Positions 45,458 to 54,484 are shown, counted from the stretch's first letter. The stretch is 64,000 bases of DNA from Roseofilum capinflatum BLCC-M114 (GCF_030068505.1 NZ_JAQOSO010000112.1:1-64000), one strand, 5' to 3'. A program made the numbers and translations. The notes: generated by a model not told the origin, from the letters alone.

Positions 45458-46144
45458 ATGGAAGGGGCGATCGCCGTTAGTCTGTTGATTGGGGCTTATT
45501 TGTTGGGTTCAATTCCCACCGGATATTGGTTAACCCAAGCTCTTAAAGGGATTGATATCCGCGAGTCCGGTTCGGGTTCTACCGGAGCAACCAATGTGTT
45601 GCGAACAGTGGGAAAAGGGGCGGCTTTGACGGTGCTTTTCGTGGATATCCTCAAAGGAGTAGCCGCGATTTTTCTGGTGCGCTTTGCCTATCAATGGCAT
45701 TGGCTCACTTCGACTCCGCTCAGTGAGCAGAGTGATTCCATGGTGGTGTTAGCCGGATTTTTAGCCCTGTTCGGTCATAGTTTATCCATTTGGCTCATCT
45801 GGAATCAACCCGAAGGAAAATCCTTGAGTAAAGGGGGAAAATCAGCCGCCACCAGTTTAGGGGTATTGTTAGCCCTTTATTGGCCTGTCGGTTTGCTCAC
45901 CTTTGCCGTATTTGGCAGCGTCATCGCCATCACGCGAATTGTATCATTAGGGTCGATGAGTGCGGCGATCGCCGTTTCCGCACTCATGGCAGCCTTCCAT
46001 CAACCCCTAGCCTACGAAATCTTCGGCATTATGGGCGGCTTATACGTCATTTGGCGACACCGCAGCAATATTGAACGTCTCCTAGCCGGAACCGAACCCA
46101 AAATCGGCCAAACCTCTTCCCAATCCTCCGAACCCTCCACCTAA
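45458..46144 (+). CDS. Glycerol-3-phosphate acyltransferase PlsY
   Basis: PlsY transfers an acyl group from acyl phosphate to glycerol-3-phosphate in phosphatidic acid synthesis. The 228-residue protein has five membrane helices and the conserved GSIPTGYW, GSGSTGATNVLRT, and SLSKGGKSAATSLGV motifs. The ATG at 45458 is preceded by GAGAGG. It is in the same direction as gshB 43 bp downstream. Confidence 0.95.
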   Translation: MEGAIAVSLLIGAYLLGSIPTGYWLTQALKGIDIRESGSGSTGATNVLRTVGKGAALTVLFVDILKGVAAIFLVRFAYQWHWLTSTPLSEQSDSMVVLAGFLALFGHSLSIWLIWNQPEGKSLSKGGKSAATSLGVLLALYWPVGLLTFAVFGSVIAITRIVSLGSMSAAIAVSALMAAFHQPLAYEIFGIMGGLYVIWRHRSNIERLLAGTEPKIGQTSSQSSEPST

Positions 46145-46186
46145 CCCCATTCCCCATTCCCCATTCCCCCATTCCCCCATTAACCC
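46145..46186. repeat. Heptamer array between plsY and gshB
   Basis: ATTCCCC units (about five, two with an extra C) fill the 43-bp gap and end just before the gshB ATG. Confidence 0.8.
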
Positions 46187-47158
46187 ATGGATATAACCTT
46201 TATCATCGACCCCATTCACCGCCTTGACCCCTGCCATGATACCAGCGTCGCCATGATGGAAGCGGCGCAAAAACTAGGTCACCAAGTTTGGATTACCGAA
46301 GCCCAAGAATTAGAAGTCAGATCCGGTCAAGCGTGGGCAAAATTATCCCCCGTTCACTTAACTCCAGTCGAGTTAAAAGCCGACCATTGGGTGGCGGCTA
46401 ATCCCTGGTTTGAAGTGGGAAAACCGGAGTTTCGCCCCCTAGAAGCAATGGGCGCGGTATTGATGCGTACCGATCCCCCCGTGACCATTTCCTATTTGTA
46501 TGCCACCTATATTTTGGATTATGTTGACCCGCAAAAAACATTAGTTCTCAATAATCCGAAAGGGTTACGAAATGCCAATGAAAAAATGTACGCCCTCCAG
46601 TTTCCCCAATTTATCCCGGAAACTAGGGTAACAGCCGATAAAACCATGATTCGGGAGTTTGTCGAAACTCAAGGAAAAGCGATCATGAAACCCTTGGGAG
46701 GCAAAGCGGGGGAAGGGATTCTGATTTTAGAGAGCGGCGATCGCAATTTTAATTCCCTCATCGAACTCAGTACCCAAAACGGGAAATTACCGGTAATGGT
46801 GCAGCAGTTTTTACCCGCAGCCAAGGAGGGAGATAAACGGATTATTGTCCTGAATGGGGAAGCCATTGGCGCAGTAAACCGGGTGTCTAGAACCGAAGAA
46901 TTCCGCAATAATATGGCCGTTGGTGGCGAAGTGGAAAAGACAGAAATTACCGACCGAGAACAGGAAATTTGTGCCCACTTAGCGCCGATTTTACGCAACA
47001 ATGGTCTCTATTTTGTCGGCTTAGATGTGATTGGCGGCTATCTGACCGAAATTAATGTCACCAGTCCCACCGGTATTCGGGAAATCGATCGCTTAAATAA
47101 CGTCCGTTTAGGAGAAGAAGTCATCGCTTGGTTGAGCGATTATAGGGATTCTAATTAA
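46187..47158 (+). CDS. Glutathione synthetase
   Basis: GshB joins gamma-glutamylcysteine and glycine using ATP, the second step of glutathione synthesis. The ATP-grasp features are present: KPLGGKAGEGILILE, the FLPAAKEGDKRIIVLNGE strand pair, GGEVEKTEIT and the metal-binding GLDVIGGYLTEINVTSPTG (all typical of bacterial GshB). The 323-residue length is normal. It partners functionally with the phytochelatin-synthase-like peptidase at 16.1 kb, which consumes glutathione. Confidence 0.97.
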   Translation: MDITFIIDPIHRLDPCHDTSVAMMEAAQKLGHQVWITEAQELEVRSGQAWAKLSPVHLTPVELKADHWVAANPWFEVGKPEFRPLEAMGAVLMRTDPPVTISYLYATYILDYVDPQKTLVLNNPKGLRNANEKMYALQFPQFIPETRVTADKTMIREFVETQGKAIMKPLGGKAGEGILILESGDRNFNSLIELSTQNGKLPVMVQQFLPAAKEGDKRIIVLNGEAIGAVNRVSRTEEFRNNMAVGGEVEKTEITDREQEICAHLAPILRNNGLYFVGLDVIGGYLTEINVTSPTGIREIDRLNNVRLGEEVIAWLSDYRDSN

Positions 47159-47192
47159 GAATGATATCAAGTCCGGGTAATCAATCAAAATA

Positions 47193-47320
47193 TATAGTTG
47201 ATTCAATTAACAGTGAGACATTTTTGTAGGGGCGAGCGGCCGCTCGCCCCTACAGATACGGGTATTCTAGACAGGTTGTGTGTGTATCCTCGTGTCTCAA
47301 CCTTAATCCAATTGATTATA
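47193..47320. mobile_element. 128-bp MITE with imperfect inverted termini
   Basis: The left end TATAGTTGATTCAATTAACAGTGAGACA and the right end (reversed) TATAATCAATTGGATTAAGGTTGAGACA align over 28 bases with mismatches. The outermost TA is compatible with insertion at TA. A perfect 28-bp palindrome, GTAGGGGCGAGCGG and its complement, sits inside at 47226-47253. Confidence 0.75.
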
Positions 47321-47387
47321 GTAGCAAGGTGGGCAGAGTATTCTAGTATAATTTGAACCATTTTTCCTAGGCTCCTGCCCACCCTAC
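47321..47387. repeat. Hairpin segment between two MITEs
   Basis: GCAAGGTGGGCAGAG...CTCCTGCCCACCCTAC forms an imperfect stem around an AT-rich loop. The same GGTGGG/CCTGCCCACC arms occur at about 51382-51443. Confidence 0.6.
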
Positions 47388-47504
47388 TGCCGTGACAACC
47401 CTAAAATGGTGGGTTACGGCGGATTGATAGATTGCTGTCAGAGTCTAGGTTTTAGCCGCCTAACCCACCCTACGCTAATGCACATTTTTAGCTGTGTCAC
47501 GGCA
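47388..47504. mobile_element. 117-bp MITE with TGCCGTGACA termini
   Basis: TGCCGTGACA at 47388-47397 is exactly inverted at 47495-47504, and the similarity extends inward (CCTAAAATG against GCTAAAAATG). CTAC lies directly outside each end, a possible 4-bp target duplication. An inner pair GGTGGGTTACGGCGG / GCCGCCTAACCCACC forms a second stem. Confidence 0.78.
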
Positions 47505-47532
47505 CTACGATAATACCGATCGCCAGAAGCGC

Positions 47533-49188
47533 TTAAGATCGCAATCGTCCTGACCTTAATATACTGACTACAAGCCATAAGCCAATTAAGCTGGCGGCTC
47601 CGAATAAGACGGCACTGAGTAAGGAAAGTTGGGGACTTTGGGCATTGTTGGAAATAATGGCAGCTCCCATAATGAGGGAACCGACGAGAATACTAAAGGA
47701 GAGACGGTTAGCGGAGTCGTCAATACTGCGCCGCAGACGTTCTAGATCTTTAACATAGATGTTCCAATTGAGGGTTTCTGAGGTTAAACGGTCTAGAAAT
47801 AATTCGATGAGACGAGGAGACTGTAAGGAGAGACTTTTGACATCGAGGGCAGTTCTGAGCAGGGTTTGAATGGGTTTGTCTCCAAGCAGTTGACGCTGGA
47901 AAATATCGGTGATTAGGGGTTTAATTTGGTCAAGTAAATTGACTTGGGGATTAAAGCCTCTGGCGACTCCTTCTAAGTTGGCTAAAGATTTGGCATAGAG
48001 TCCCATGTTACCGGGTAGGCGAATCTTGTTGTTGCGGGCAATTTCGAGAATTTCGTAGAAGACTTCGCTAAAGTTAATTTCGCTCAAATTAACGTTATAG
48101 TATTTGCGAAGCATCCGCGTATAGTCGGCTTCTAACCGACTGAGATTAACGGGTTGATTGGATTCGGCTAAATCGAGGGTGAGTTGGGCACAGCGCTGGG
48201 CATCAATATCAACGATCGCCAACAACATTTCGGTTAAAATTTGTTGAGTACGGGGATCGACTCGTCCAATCATGCCACAGTCTAACAGGGCAACTCGACC
48301 ATCGTTGAGCAAGAAGATATTGCCCGGATGGGGGTCGGCATGGAAGAAGCCGTTAATATAAATTTGTTGAAAGAAGGCCCGGAATAGGATGCTGGTTACT
48401 TGGTCTCGTTTTTGCTCAACGGATAGGGTGGGGGTGACAAACTGAGTCAGGTCGGCTCTCAGTAGGGGCTTACCTTCTAACCATTCTAAAACCAGCAATT
48501 TTTCACTGGTATAGTCCCAGTAGACTTGGGGAATAACGAGTTGTTTGGGGTCAAACCAGCGACTGGTGGATAAATTTTCTTGCATTTGCGTGGTGAAATG
48601 CCCTTCTTTGGTGAAGTCCAATTCATCGCGCAAGGCTTTGGTAAATTCGTCTGCGAGGGCGACTAAATCGTAGTCTTGACCAAAGTCTCCGAGGGAAGCA
48701 AGTTCGGCTAATCCTTTAATGAGAGCCATGTCTTGCTCGACGATGCGACTAATACCGGGACGTTGAACTTTTAAGGCCACTTCTTGTCCCGTGTTGAGGA
48801 TAGCACGATGGACTTGGCCCAGGGAACCGGCGGCGATCGCCTCTGGGTCAATTCTGGGAAAGGCTTCTTCTAAGGGAACGGGTAAATTTTGCCGCAGTTG
48901 TGCCTCTACTTGTGACCAAGGAACCGGGGGCACATTGGCTTGCAAAGCAGAAAGAGCAGTAATATAACGACCCGGTAGTAAGTCCGGTCGGGTACTGAGT
49001 AGTTGTCCTAACTTTACAAATACGGGCCCTAAATCAATCAAAATATTCCGTAAGACGGTGGGAGAAGGTAACTTCGGTTCGCCGGGTTGATCCCCTTTGA
49101 GTAAACCTCCGATGTAATCCCAACCGTTGCGGAAGACAACTTCTAAGATTTCCCGTTGGCGTGAGCTGGTCTTTGTGAGTGCAAACAT
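47533..49188 (-). CDS. ABC1/AarF (UbiB-like) atypical kinase
   Basis: This 551-residue protein belongs to the ABC1/UbiB family, which regulates quinone and isoprenoid lipid metabolism. Conserved parts include VFVKLGQLLSTRPDLLP, the alanine-rich AAGSLGQVHRA loop replacing a glycine-rich loop, ALKVQRPG with the ATP-site lysine, and HADPHPGNIFLL with the catalytic Asp, followed by LLDCGMIGR. Two C-terminal hydrophobic helices anchor it to a membrane. Cyanobacteria carry several such paralogues; this one cannot be assigned further. It is convergent with gshB across the MITE-filled gap. Confidence 0.93.
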   Translation of the reverse strand: MFALTKTSSRQREILEVVFRNGWDYIGGLLKGDQPGEPKLPSPTVLRNILIDLGPVFVKLGQLLSTRPDLLPGRYITALSALQANVPPVPWSQVEAQLRQNLPVPLEEAFPRIDPEAIAAGSLGQVHRAILNTGQEVALKVQRPGISRIVEQDMALIKGLAELASLGDFGQDYDLVALADEFTKALRDELDFTKEGHFTTQMQENLSTSRWFDPKQLVIPQVYWDYTSEKLLVLEWLEGKPLLRADLTQFVTPTLSVEQKRDQVTSILFRAFFQQIYINGFFHADPHPGNIFLLNDGRVALLDCGMIGRVDPRTQQILTEMLLAIVDIDAQRCAQLTLDLAESNQPVNLSRLEADYTRMLRKYYNVNLSEINFSEVFYEILEIARNNKIRLPGNMGLYAKSLANLEGVARGFNPQVNLLDQIKPLITDIFQRQLLGDKPIQTLLRTALDVKSLSLQSPRLIELFLDRLTSETLNWNIYVKDLERLRRSIDDSANRLSFSILVGSLIMGAAIISNNAQSPQLSLLSAVLFGAASLIGLWLVVSILRSGRLRS

Positions 49189-49486
49189 GATGGGATTAAT
49201 TGGGATACTATTCCAGTTTTAAAGCAAATCCTGGGATTTATGTCAATTCATTGAGATTTATCGACTGACTCAAAAAGTGATCTGGCTCTAGGCGGATGAG
49301 CTGGCCGTTCGGTGCGTCCGTCAGCACATAGAGCATCCTATCCGGGCCTTGTCGCACATCTTGAGAGACCAAACCCCCAGGCCAACAGGTTACCTTGCCA
49401 CTGGGGAAAGAGCGTCCCTGAATACACCGTCAAACCAGAGGGAGCAATGGAGGGAGTCCAGATCACTTTAGCTCCAGCATTTTTCA
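49189..49486. other. Intergenic region holding the dehydrogenase fragment
   Basis: About 95 bp between the ABC1 gene start and the fragment are unremarkable and must contain the ABC1 promoter. The rest is the decayed dehydrogenase 3' copy at 49284-49471. Confidence 0.6.
49284..49471 (-). pseudogene. Decayed duplicate of the sugar dehydrogenase 3' end
   Basis: This 188-bp stretch matches 50082-50346 of the dehydrogenase gene at more than 90% over aligned bases. It lacks 78 bp, lost between two direct repeats CGCACATC (50151-50158 and 50229-50236 in the intact copy), and has one extra base near 49379. Those two changes account exactly for the length difference (265 - 78 + 1 = 188). It is a frameshifted fragment. 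Confidence 0.9.
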
Positions 49487-49972
49487 TTACATTCCTGTCA
49501 TAAAAGCGATTTTCTGGTAGTGCTTTGTCACTTTGAAAATTCTATAATAGTTGAATATTCCACCTGTAAAAAAGAGGAAACTCCCTACAATATATTCCCA
49601 AGCCATATAGGTGAATAATTCAACTTTGATTGGTGGATCTACAATTTTCCAGAGGTAGACCATAGCTGAAAAAAACTCACATAAATCCATCACCTTCACA
49701 GGGTTCTGGCTTCTCAAATGATTCATGGATTCAAGCAAATCATGAAGGGTAACAATCAAATAGAGGAAAGATCCAAAAAGATAAATCCATACTCCCGTGT
49801 TGGCTAGTCTTTCATAGACTGGCAAAAAGAAAACACTGCCCACAATAAAAGCTAATCCACCTACAAGGTAAAGAATGGCATTGATTGATTCCCAAGCAAA
49901 ATGGAGGTGTCCGGCAGGGTAGTCTTTTATCAAATTATGTTGTCGGGCACGATTCGTAATTAAATGTGGCAT
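49487..49972 (-). CDS. YrhK-like integral membrane protein
   Basis: This 161-residue protein has four or five membrane helices and an internal WESINAILYLVGGLAFIVGS segment like the YrhK domain (conserved FxxGSxxFLP pattern; here IVGSVFFLPVYE). Function is unknown. It is bracketed by the intact dehydrogenase gene and a fragment of that gene's 3' end, so it may have been inserted there together with a duplication. Its base composition is visibly more AT-rich than its neighbours, which fits acquisition by transfer. Confidence 0.7.
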   Translation of the reverse strand: MPHLITNRARQHNLIKDYPAGHLHFAWESINAILYLVGGLAFIVGSVFFLPVYERLANTGVWIYLFGSFLYLIVTLHDLLESMNHLRSQNPVKVMDLCEFFSAMVYLWKIVDPPIKVELFTYMAWEYIVGSFLFFTGGIFNYYRIFKVTKHYQKIAFMTGM

Positions 49973-50068
49973 GAGTTAGGTTGAGTTACATTGACTTTAA
50001 ATACTATTCTTTAAGGGGATTGTATTCAAAGGATTAGCGATCGCCAACCCTTCAACCCTTAACCAGCC

Positions 50069-51331
50069 TTAGCGGTTAACCGGCTCTAGGCGGATGAGCT
50101 GGCCGTTCGGTGCGTCCGTCAGCACATAGAGCATCCCATCCGGGCCTTGTCGCACATCCCGTACTCGCTGACCGATCGCGATCGACGTTTCGTTTAACAC
50201 ATTTCCAGACTCGTCCAGCTCGATGCGGCGCACATCTTGAGACACCAAACCCCCAGCAAACAGGTTACCTTGCCACTGGGGAAAGATCGTCCCCGAATAA
50301 ACCGCCAGCCCAGAGGGAGCAATGGAGGGAGTCCAGATCACTTTAGGGTCTACCATCCCCGGTAGGGAGGTTTCTGGAGAAATCAGCCCGCCGGAATATT
50401 CCCGACTGTGGGTGGCCACGGGCCAGCCATAGTTTTCACCGGCTTCAACCCAATTCACCTCATCTCCTCCCCTCGCGCCATGCTCCGTGGCCCAAACCCG
50501 GTTGGAGACAGCATCATAGGCCAGTCCTTGAATATTACGATGGCCATAGCTCCAAACTTCTGGGGCTGCCTCGGCATTGTTGACAAAAGGGTTATCCGAT
50601 GGAATCGAGCCATCATCATTGATGCGGATAACCTTGCCCAAATGACTGCCGAGGTTCTGGGCTTGTTGGCGGATAAATTCCCCATCAAGTTCCACCGGCG
50701 GATTCCCCCCATCACCAATGGAGGCTAACAGCGTGCCGTCAGGCAACCAGAGCAGACGGGAGCCAAAATGCTGTCCTCTAGATTTGGTTTGGGACACTTC
50801 AAAAATGACCTGCCAATTGCTGAGGGAACTGCCATCAAAGGTGGCTCGTGCGATGCGGGTGCGGTTACTTGAAGAGGTTCCGTGGGCATAGGAGAAGTAA
50901 ACCAGACGGTTGTCTGCAAAGTCCGGATGTAAGGCGATATCGAGCAGTCCGCCTTGGCTCTGGGCAAACACTTCTCCTACTCCGGGAATGGGTGTAGGAT
51001 CGAGTACACCCTCTCGGACAATACGCAATCTTCCCGATCGCTCCGTAATCAGTATGGAACCATCGGGCAGCCAGGCTAGACCCCAGGGATGTTCTAGATT
51101 CTCCACCACCCTGACCCCCTGAACTTCTGGATTACCGGCAGATGCGGTTTCTGTTGCAGACTCGGCAGGAGCTACTTCCTCCATGGGGATTGCCGTTGGA
51201 GGTTCCGATTGAACTTGCGTCGTACACCCGGTTACCCCTAAGCAGGCGATCGCCGATACAAAGGCAACCAGAGTACGAGGATTGATGGTTGTCGGCAGTT
51301 TGGGATTGCGATCTATCATGAATTGGCTCAC
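50069..51331 (-). CDS. PQQ-dependent glucose/sorbosone dehydrogenase-type lipoprotein
   Basis: This 420-residue protein is a six-bladed beta-propeller of the soluble aldose sugar dehydrogenase family. It has a lipobox (CLGVTGC, lipidated Cys at about 36) after a signal sequence, an HPWGLAWLPDGSILITER start of the propeller, GQHFGSRLLWLPDG and the ATEHGARGGDE motif. It oxidises sugars with PQQ in the periplasm if PQQ is available; many cyanobacteria do not make PQQ, so the cofactor source is open. A duplicated piece of its 3' end lies beyond the YrhK gene. Confidence 0.92.
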   Translation of the reverse strand: MSQFMIDRNPKLPTTINPRTLVAFVSAIACLGVTGCTTQVQSEPPTAIPMEEVAPAESATETASAGNPEVQGVRVVENLEHPWGLAWLPDGSILITERSGRLRIVREGVLDPTPIPGVGEVFAQSQGGLLDIALHPDFADNRLVYFSYAHGTSSSNRTRIARATFDGSSLSNWQVIFEVSQTKSRGQHFGSRLLWLPDGTLLASIGDGGNPPVELDGEFIRQQAQNLGSHLGKVIRINDDGSIPSDNPFVNNAEAAPEVWSYGHRNIQGLAYDAVSNRVWATEHGARGGDEVNWVEAGENYGWPVATHSREYSGGLISPETSLPGMVDPKVIWTPSIAPSGLAVYSGTIFPQWQGNLFAGGLVSQDVRRIELDESGNVLNETSIAIGQRVRDVRQGPDGMLYVLTDAPNGQLIRLEPVNR

Positions 51332-51634
51332 TTGTGGTAAACAAACATTGAAAGGATTTGAGATTAGACCCTATCGGGTTAAGGTGGGTAGGGTTTGCCT
51401 GTAGAAGTTGAATGATGTCGCTTATCCTCCTGCCCACCCTACTAGCTACAATGATTTACAATCATAACTTTAGCCCTCTCTCTCACGGGTGTAGGCTGGT
51501 GAAGCGCTTTGGGCGATCGCGGACATGAATGCGCCCTCTGTGGGGGAATGGGGGAGTTGGCTGGTTTTACCGTCTTGCCCCTGTTAGCAGCAGTGATGGC
51601 CAGAATGAGCGGTTGGAGTTAAGAGACAGCAATC
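51332..51634. promoter_or_regulatory. Divergent intergenic region dehydrogenase / methyltransferase
   Basis: This 303-bp region holds an imperfect GGTGGG...CCTGCCCACCC hairpin (about 51382-51443), a HIP1 site and a short ORF at 51548-51622. Both flanking genes must be promoted from here. No operator is recognised. Confidence 0.5.
51548..51622 (+). CDS. Possible 24-residue hydrophobic peptide
   Basis: An ATG at 51548, preceded by a G-rich run, opens 24 codons with a central LAGFTVLPLLAAVMARM helix, ending 12 bases before the methyltransferase ATG. It could be a small membrane protein or the tail of a lost gene. I could not match it to any known small photosynthetic or membrane peptide. Confidence 0.2.
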   Translation: MGELAGFTVLPLLAAVMARMSGWS

Positions 51635-52306
51635 ATGCAAATTTCAAGTTTATCTCAAGTTCAAAAGCGCCTGTTTGCTTGGGGAATGTCGAAGGCTAAT
51701 TCAACGGATAATAGCGCGATCGCTCTGATCGATAATCCCAGTTATTCGACCCTGGCAGAACTGAAACAAGCCTTGTTGGGGTCGCTGCAAGGAAAGGTGT
51801 TAGAAATCGGCCCAGGTGCGGGCGCGAACCTTGCTTATTATCCTAAAGAGATTGAGTGGATAGGGGTTGAACCGAATCCCTTTATGCACCCGTATCTCGA
51901 ACAGGAAGCGGGCGATCGGGGGATTAAAAATATTGAACTGTGCCAAGGGACGGCGGAAGAATTGCCGTTCAAAGACCATACTATTGATAGTGTTGTTAGC
52001 ACTCATGTGTTATGTTCGGTTCAGAATCTCGATCGCAGTTTACAAGAAATTCACCGCATTCTTAAACCCGGTGGAAGTTTCATCTTTTTAGAGCATGTTG
52101 CCGCCGACTGCTGTACTTGGACGCGCCGCATTCAAGATGGGATTGCACCGGTTTGGAAAGTGATGTTTGATAATTGTCATCCTAACCGCAGCACTTGGAC
52201 TGCTTTGGAAAATGCTGGATTCGAGTCAGTCAATTATCAGCACTTTCGCCTGTCATTGCCTATTGTGAGTCCTCATATTTCTGGAGTAGCAAAGAAAGCG
52301 AAATAG
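51635..52306 (+). CDS. Class I SAM-dependent methyltransferase
   Basis: This 223-residue protein has the SAM-binding motif I VLEIGPGAGANLAYYP (about residues 50-65), the following acidic IEWIGVEPN, and the motif DSVVSTHVLCSV and GSFIFLEHVA strands typical of the Methyltransf_11 family. The substrate is unknown. It is divergent from the dehydrogenase gene. Confidence 0.9.
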   Translation: MQISSLSQVQKRLFAWGMSKANSTDNSAIALIDNPSYSTLAELKQALLGSLQGKVLEIGPGAGANLAYYPKEIEWIGVEPNPFMHPYLEQEAGDRGIKNIELCQGTAEELPFKDHTIDSVVSTHVLCSVQNLDRSLQEIHRILKPGGSFIFLEHVAADCCTWTRRIQDGIAPVWKVMFDNCHPNRSTWTALENAGFESVNYQHFRLSLPIVSPHISGVAKKAK

Positions 52307-52312
52307 GGGGTA

Positions 52313-52338
52313 AGGAGTGCGAGCATCTTGCTCGCTGC
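52313..52338. repeat. GCGAGCATCTTGCTCGC hairpin
   Basis: A 7-bp stem (GCGAGCA/TGCTCGC with a short loop) lies after the methyltransferase stop. The family is shared with 29721, 56178, 56214 and 63750 (there with GCGGG in place of GCGAG). Confidence 0.75.
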
Positions 52339-52392
52339 CTTTCTCTAGGGAGCGAGATATTTGTCTTTTCCGCAAGGGTTCTCCCTCTAGTT

Positions 52393-53454
52393 TTAAAGCA
52401 AGTTCTGATATTTGGGATTCTCTTTCAGCAGTCCCAACACTTTCTTAATGTCTTGGGTGCGATCTTTCTTAACAATTAAGGTGGCATTTCCATCCCGCAC
52501 AATCACAATATCTTCTAAGCCAATAGTCACGACTAGACCTTCTGGGTCTTGATCATAGACGATCGCCCCTTCAGTATCCAGGCTGACATGGTTCCCTAGC
52601 TCTAAATTCGGCTGCTCTCCTTGCAACAGACGCGCCATGGCGTTCCAGTCTCCCAGGTCATCCCAGCCAAAATCAGCCGGTAAAATGTAGGCCAGTTGGG
52701 TTTTCTCCATTAAGGCATAGTCGATGGAAATCTTCGGTAATTCTCCATAGGCGGCTTTACCCTGGTTTTGCAGAGGGGTTAAAATTTCTGGCGCATGGGT
52801 AGCGAGTTCCCGCAACACCACCCCAGCGCGGAAGATGAACATGCCACTATTCCAGCTAAAGTTACCCTGAGCGATGAACTGTTCGGCGGTGGTGAGGTCG
52901 GGTTTTTCGGTGAAGCGTTGCACCCGATACACCGGTAAATCTAGATAGCTGCCTTTGGTTTCTCCCTGTTCGATATAGCCGTAGCCGGTGGAGGGATAGG
53001 CGGGTTTAATTCCTAGGGTAACAATTGCTTCTTCTGTGGCTGCCAGTTCCACGGCTGCTTGAATGGTTTTCTCAAAGGCGGGATAATCTCCAATCCAATG
53101 ATCTGCGGGGAAAAAGCCAATCACCGCATCTTCACCATAGCGTTTAGCAATTTCCAGAGTTGTCCAAGCCACTGCTGGCGCGGTATCCCGACCTTCCGGT
53201 TCTGCCAGCAGGTTTTCTGGAGGCAGTTGGGGTAACTGTTCTTGCACGCCTTCTGCGAGTTGGCTAGAGGTGCAGATCCACAGTTTATCCCAACCGGGGG
53301 CCAGTTGAACCAGGCGATCGGCGGTGGTCTGCAATAGACTCGAACCCGTGCCATCTAAGCTTAGAAACTGCTTAGGCCGATGTTTGCGACTCAGGGGCCA
53401 AAAGCGTTCGCCTTTTCCCCCAGCTAAAATCACAGGCACAACGGTATGAGACAT
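52393..53454 (-). CDS. Mannose-1-phosphate guanylyltransferase type nucleotidyltransferase
   Basis: The 353-residue protein starts with the GMP-type signature VILAGGKGERFWPLSRKHRP followed by KQFLSL, and has FFPADHWIGD, GYIEQGE and FGWDDLGDWNAM segments. The family makes GDP-mannose from mannose-1-phosphate and GTP, for extracellular polysaccharide or nucleotide sugar synthesis. It lacks the C-terminal phosphomannose isomerase domain of two-domain ManC proteins. No other sugar genes are adjacent apart from the LCP gene further downstream. Confidence 0.9.
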   Translation of the reverse strand: MSHTVVPVILAGGKGERFWPLSRKHRPKQFLSLDGTGSSLLQTTADRLVQLAPGWDKLWICTSSQLAEGVQEQLPQLPPENLLAEPEGRDTAPAVAWTTLEIAKRYGEDAVIGFFPADHWIGDYPAFEKTIQAAVELAATEEAIVTLGIKPAYPSTGYGYIEQGETKGSYLDLPVYRVQRFTEKPDLTTAEQFIAQGNFSWNSGMFIFRAGVVLRELATHAPEILTPLQNQGKAAYGELPKISIDYALMEKTQLAYILPADFGWDDLGDWNAMARLLQGEQPNLELGNHVSLDTEGAIVYDQDPEGLVVTIGLEDIVIVRDGNATLIVKKDRTQDIKKVLGLLKENPKYQNLL

Positions 53455-53507
53455 GGTGCAGAACTCCTAAAGGTTGCAAGGTTCAACTGTGGCTATGGTA
53501 GCATTAC

Positions 53508-53540
53508 AATTAAAAATTAAAAATTAAAAATTAAAAATTG
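53508..53540. repeat. ATTAAAA heptamer array
   Basis: Four seven-base ATTAAAA units lie upstream of the nucleotidyltransferase gene. A similar AATTAAA run is at about 16912-16938. Confidence 0.8.
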
Positions 53541-53717
53541 TGAAATATTAGTTATTCCAGGAAATTTCAGTCCTACCGTCTTGAGTGTTTTTATCTCATG
53601 TAGATCTTGCTGTTACAATCTAGAGATACAGCAGTTTTGCTATTACCCATTCCCCATTACTGCGCGAAGTGCCGTAAGCTCACAACAATTGCTCCAAAGA
53701 TCGGAGATTTTTCCCCT

Positions 53718-54308
53718 ATGGTGATGCAAGTAGAAAAAACTAAAACCTATACTCCCGAAGAGTATCTAGAGCAAGAAGTGAATAGTGATGAACGACATGA
53801 ATATATTGATGGGGAGATTATTCTAATGACCGGTGCAATGCCAAATCATAACAGGATTGCCATGAGTTTGGGAGCAACTCTCTATTTTTCTCTCAAACGT
53901 CAGCCTTATGATGTCTTTGTGACTGATCAGCGTTTGTGGATTCCCGAAAAACGGATCTATACTTATCCGGATGTGATGGTTATTCAGGGAGAATTACAAT
54001 TACAAGAAGGACGGAAAGATACCCTTACTAATCCAATTTTTATTGCTGAAGTTTTATCGAAGTCTACCCAAGGATACGATCGCGGTCAAAAATTCCAAGC
54101 TTATCGCACTATTCCTAGCTTACAAGAATATCTGTTAATCGATCAATATACGATGCAAGTGGAGCATTATTATCGCACTGAATCGAATCAATGGGTGTTA
54201 TCAGAATACAATCAACCAGAATCGATCATCGAGTTTGAGCGCATTCCTGGCGAAATTTCCCTAGGGGATTTGTATGATAAGGTGGATTTTCAAAGGGATT
54301 CAGAGTAG
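53718..54308 (+). CDS. Uma2 family (DUF820) putative endonuclease
   Basis: This 196-residue protein is a textbook Uma2 member: YTPEEYLEQEV start, HEYIDGEIILM, the VTDQRLWIPEKRIYTYPDVM strand pair (its PDVM acid), IFIAEVLSKST, and EYLLIDQYTMQVEHY. The PD-(D/E)xK-like fold is expected, function is unknown. The ATG at 53718 is chosen because family similarity begins three residues later; upstream codons do not resemble the family. Confidence 0.88.
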   Translation: MVMQVEKTKTYTPEEYLEQEVNSDERHEYIDGEIILMTGAMPNHNRIAMSLGATLYFSLKRQPYDVFVTDQRLWIPEKRIYTYPDVMVIQGELQLQEGRKDTLTNPIFIAEVLSKSTQGYDRGQKFQAYRTIPSLQEYLLIDQYTMQVEHYYRTESNQWVLSEYNQPESIIEFERIPGEISLGDLYDKVDFQRDSE

Positions 54309-54484
54309 AAGGATTTGGGTAAGATCCTGCTATCATGGTTCTTCCCTTTCATCCCTAGCCTTGAGTTCCCATCAACCCTTAACTGCGAGTGGGGGTGACT
54401 TGCATCTAGATTCACTTTTGAGAGAATTTATAACAATATCCTAAGTCGGTGTAGCTCTGTGTCACAATAGCCTTTGATCGTTGA

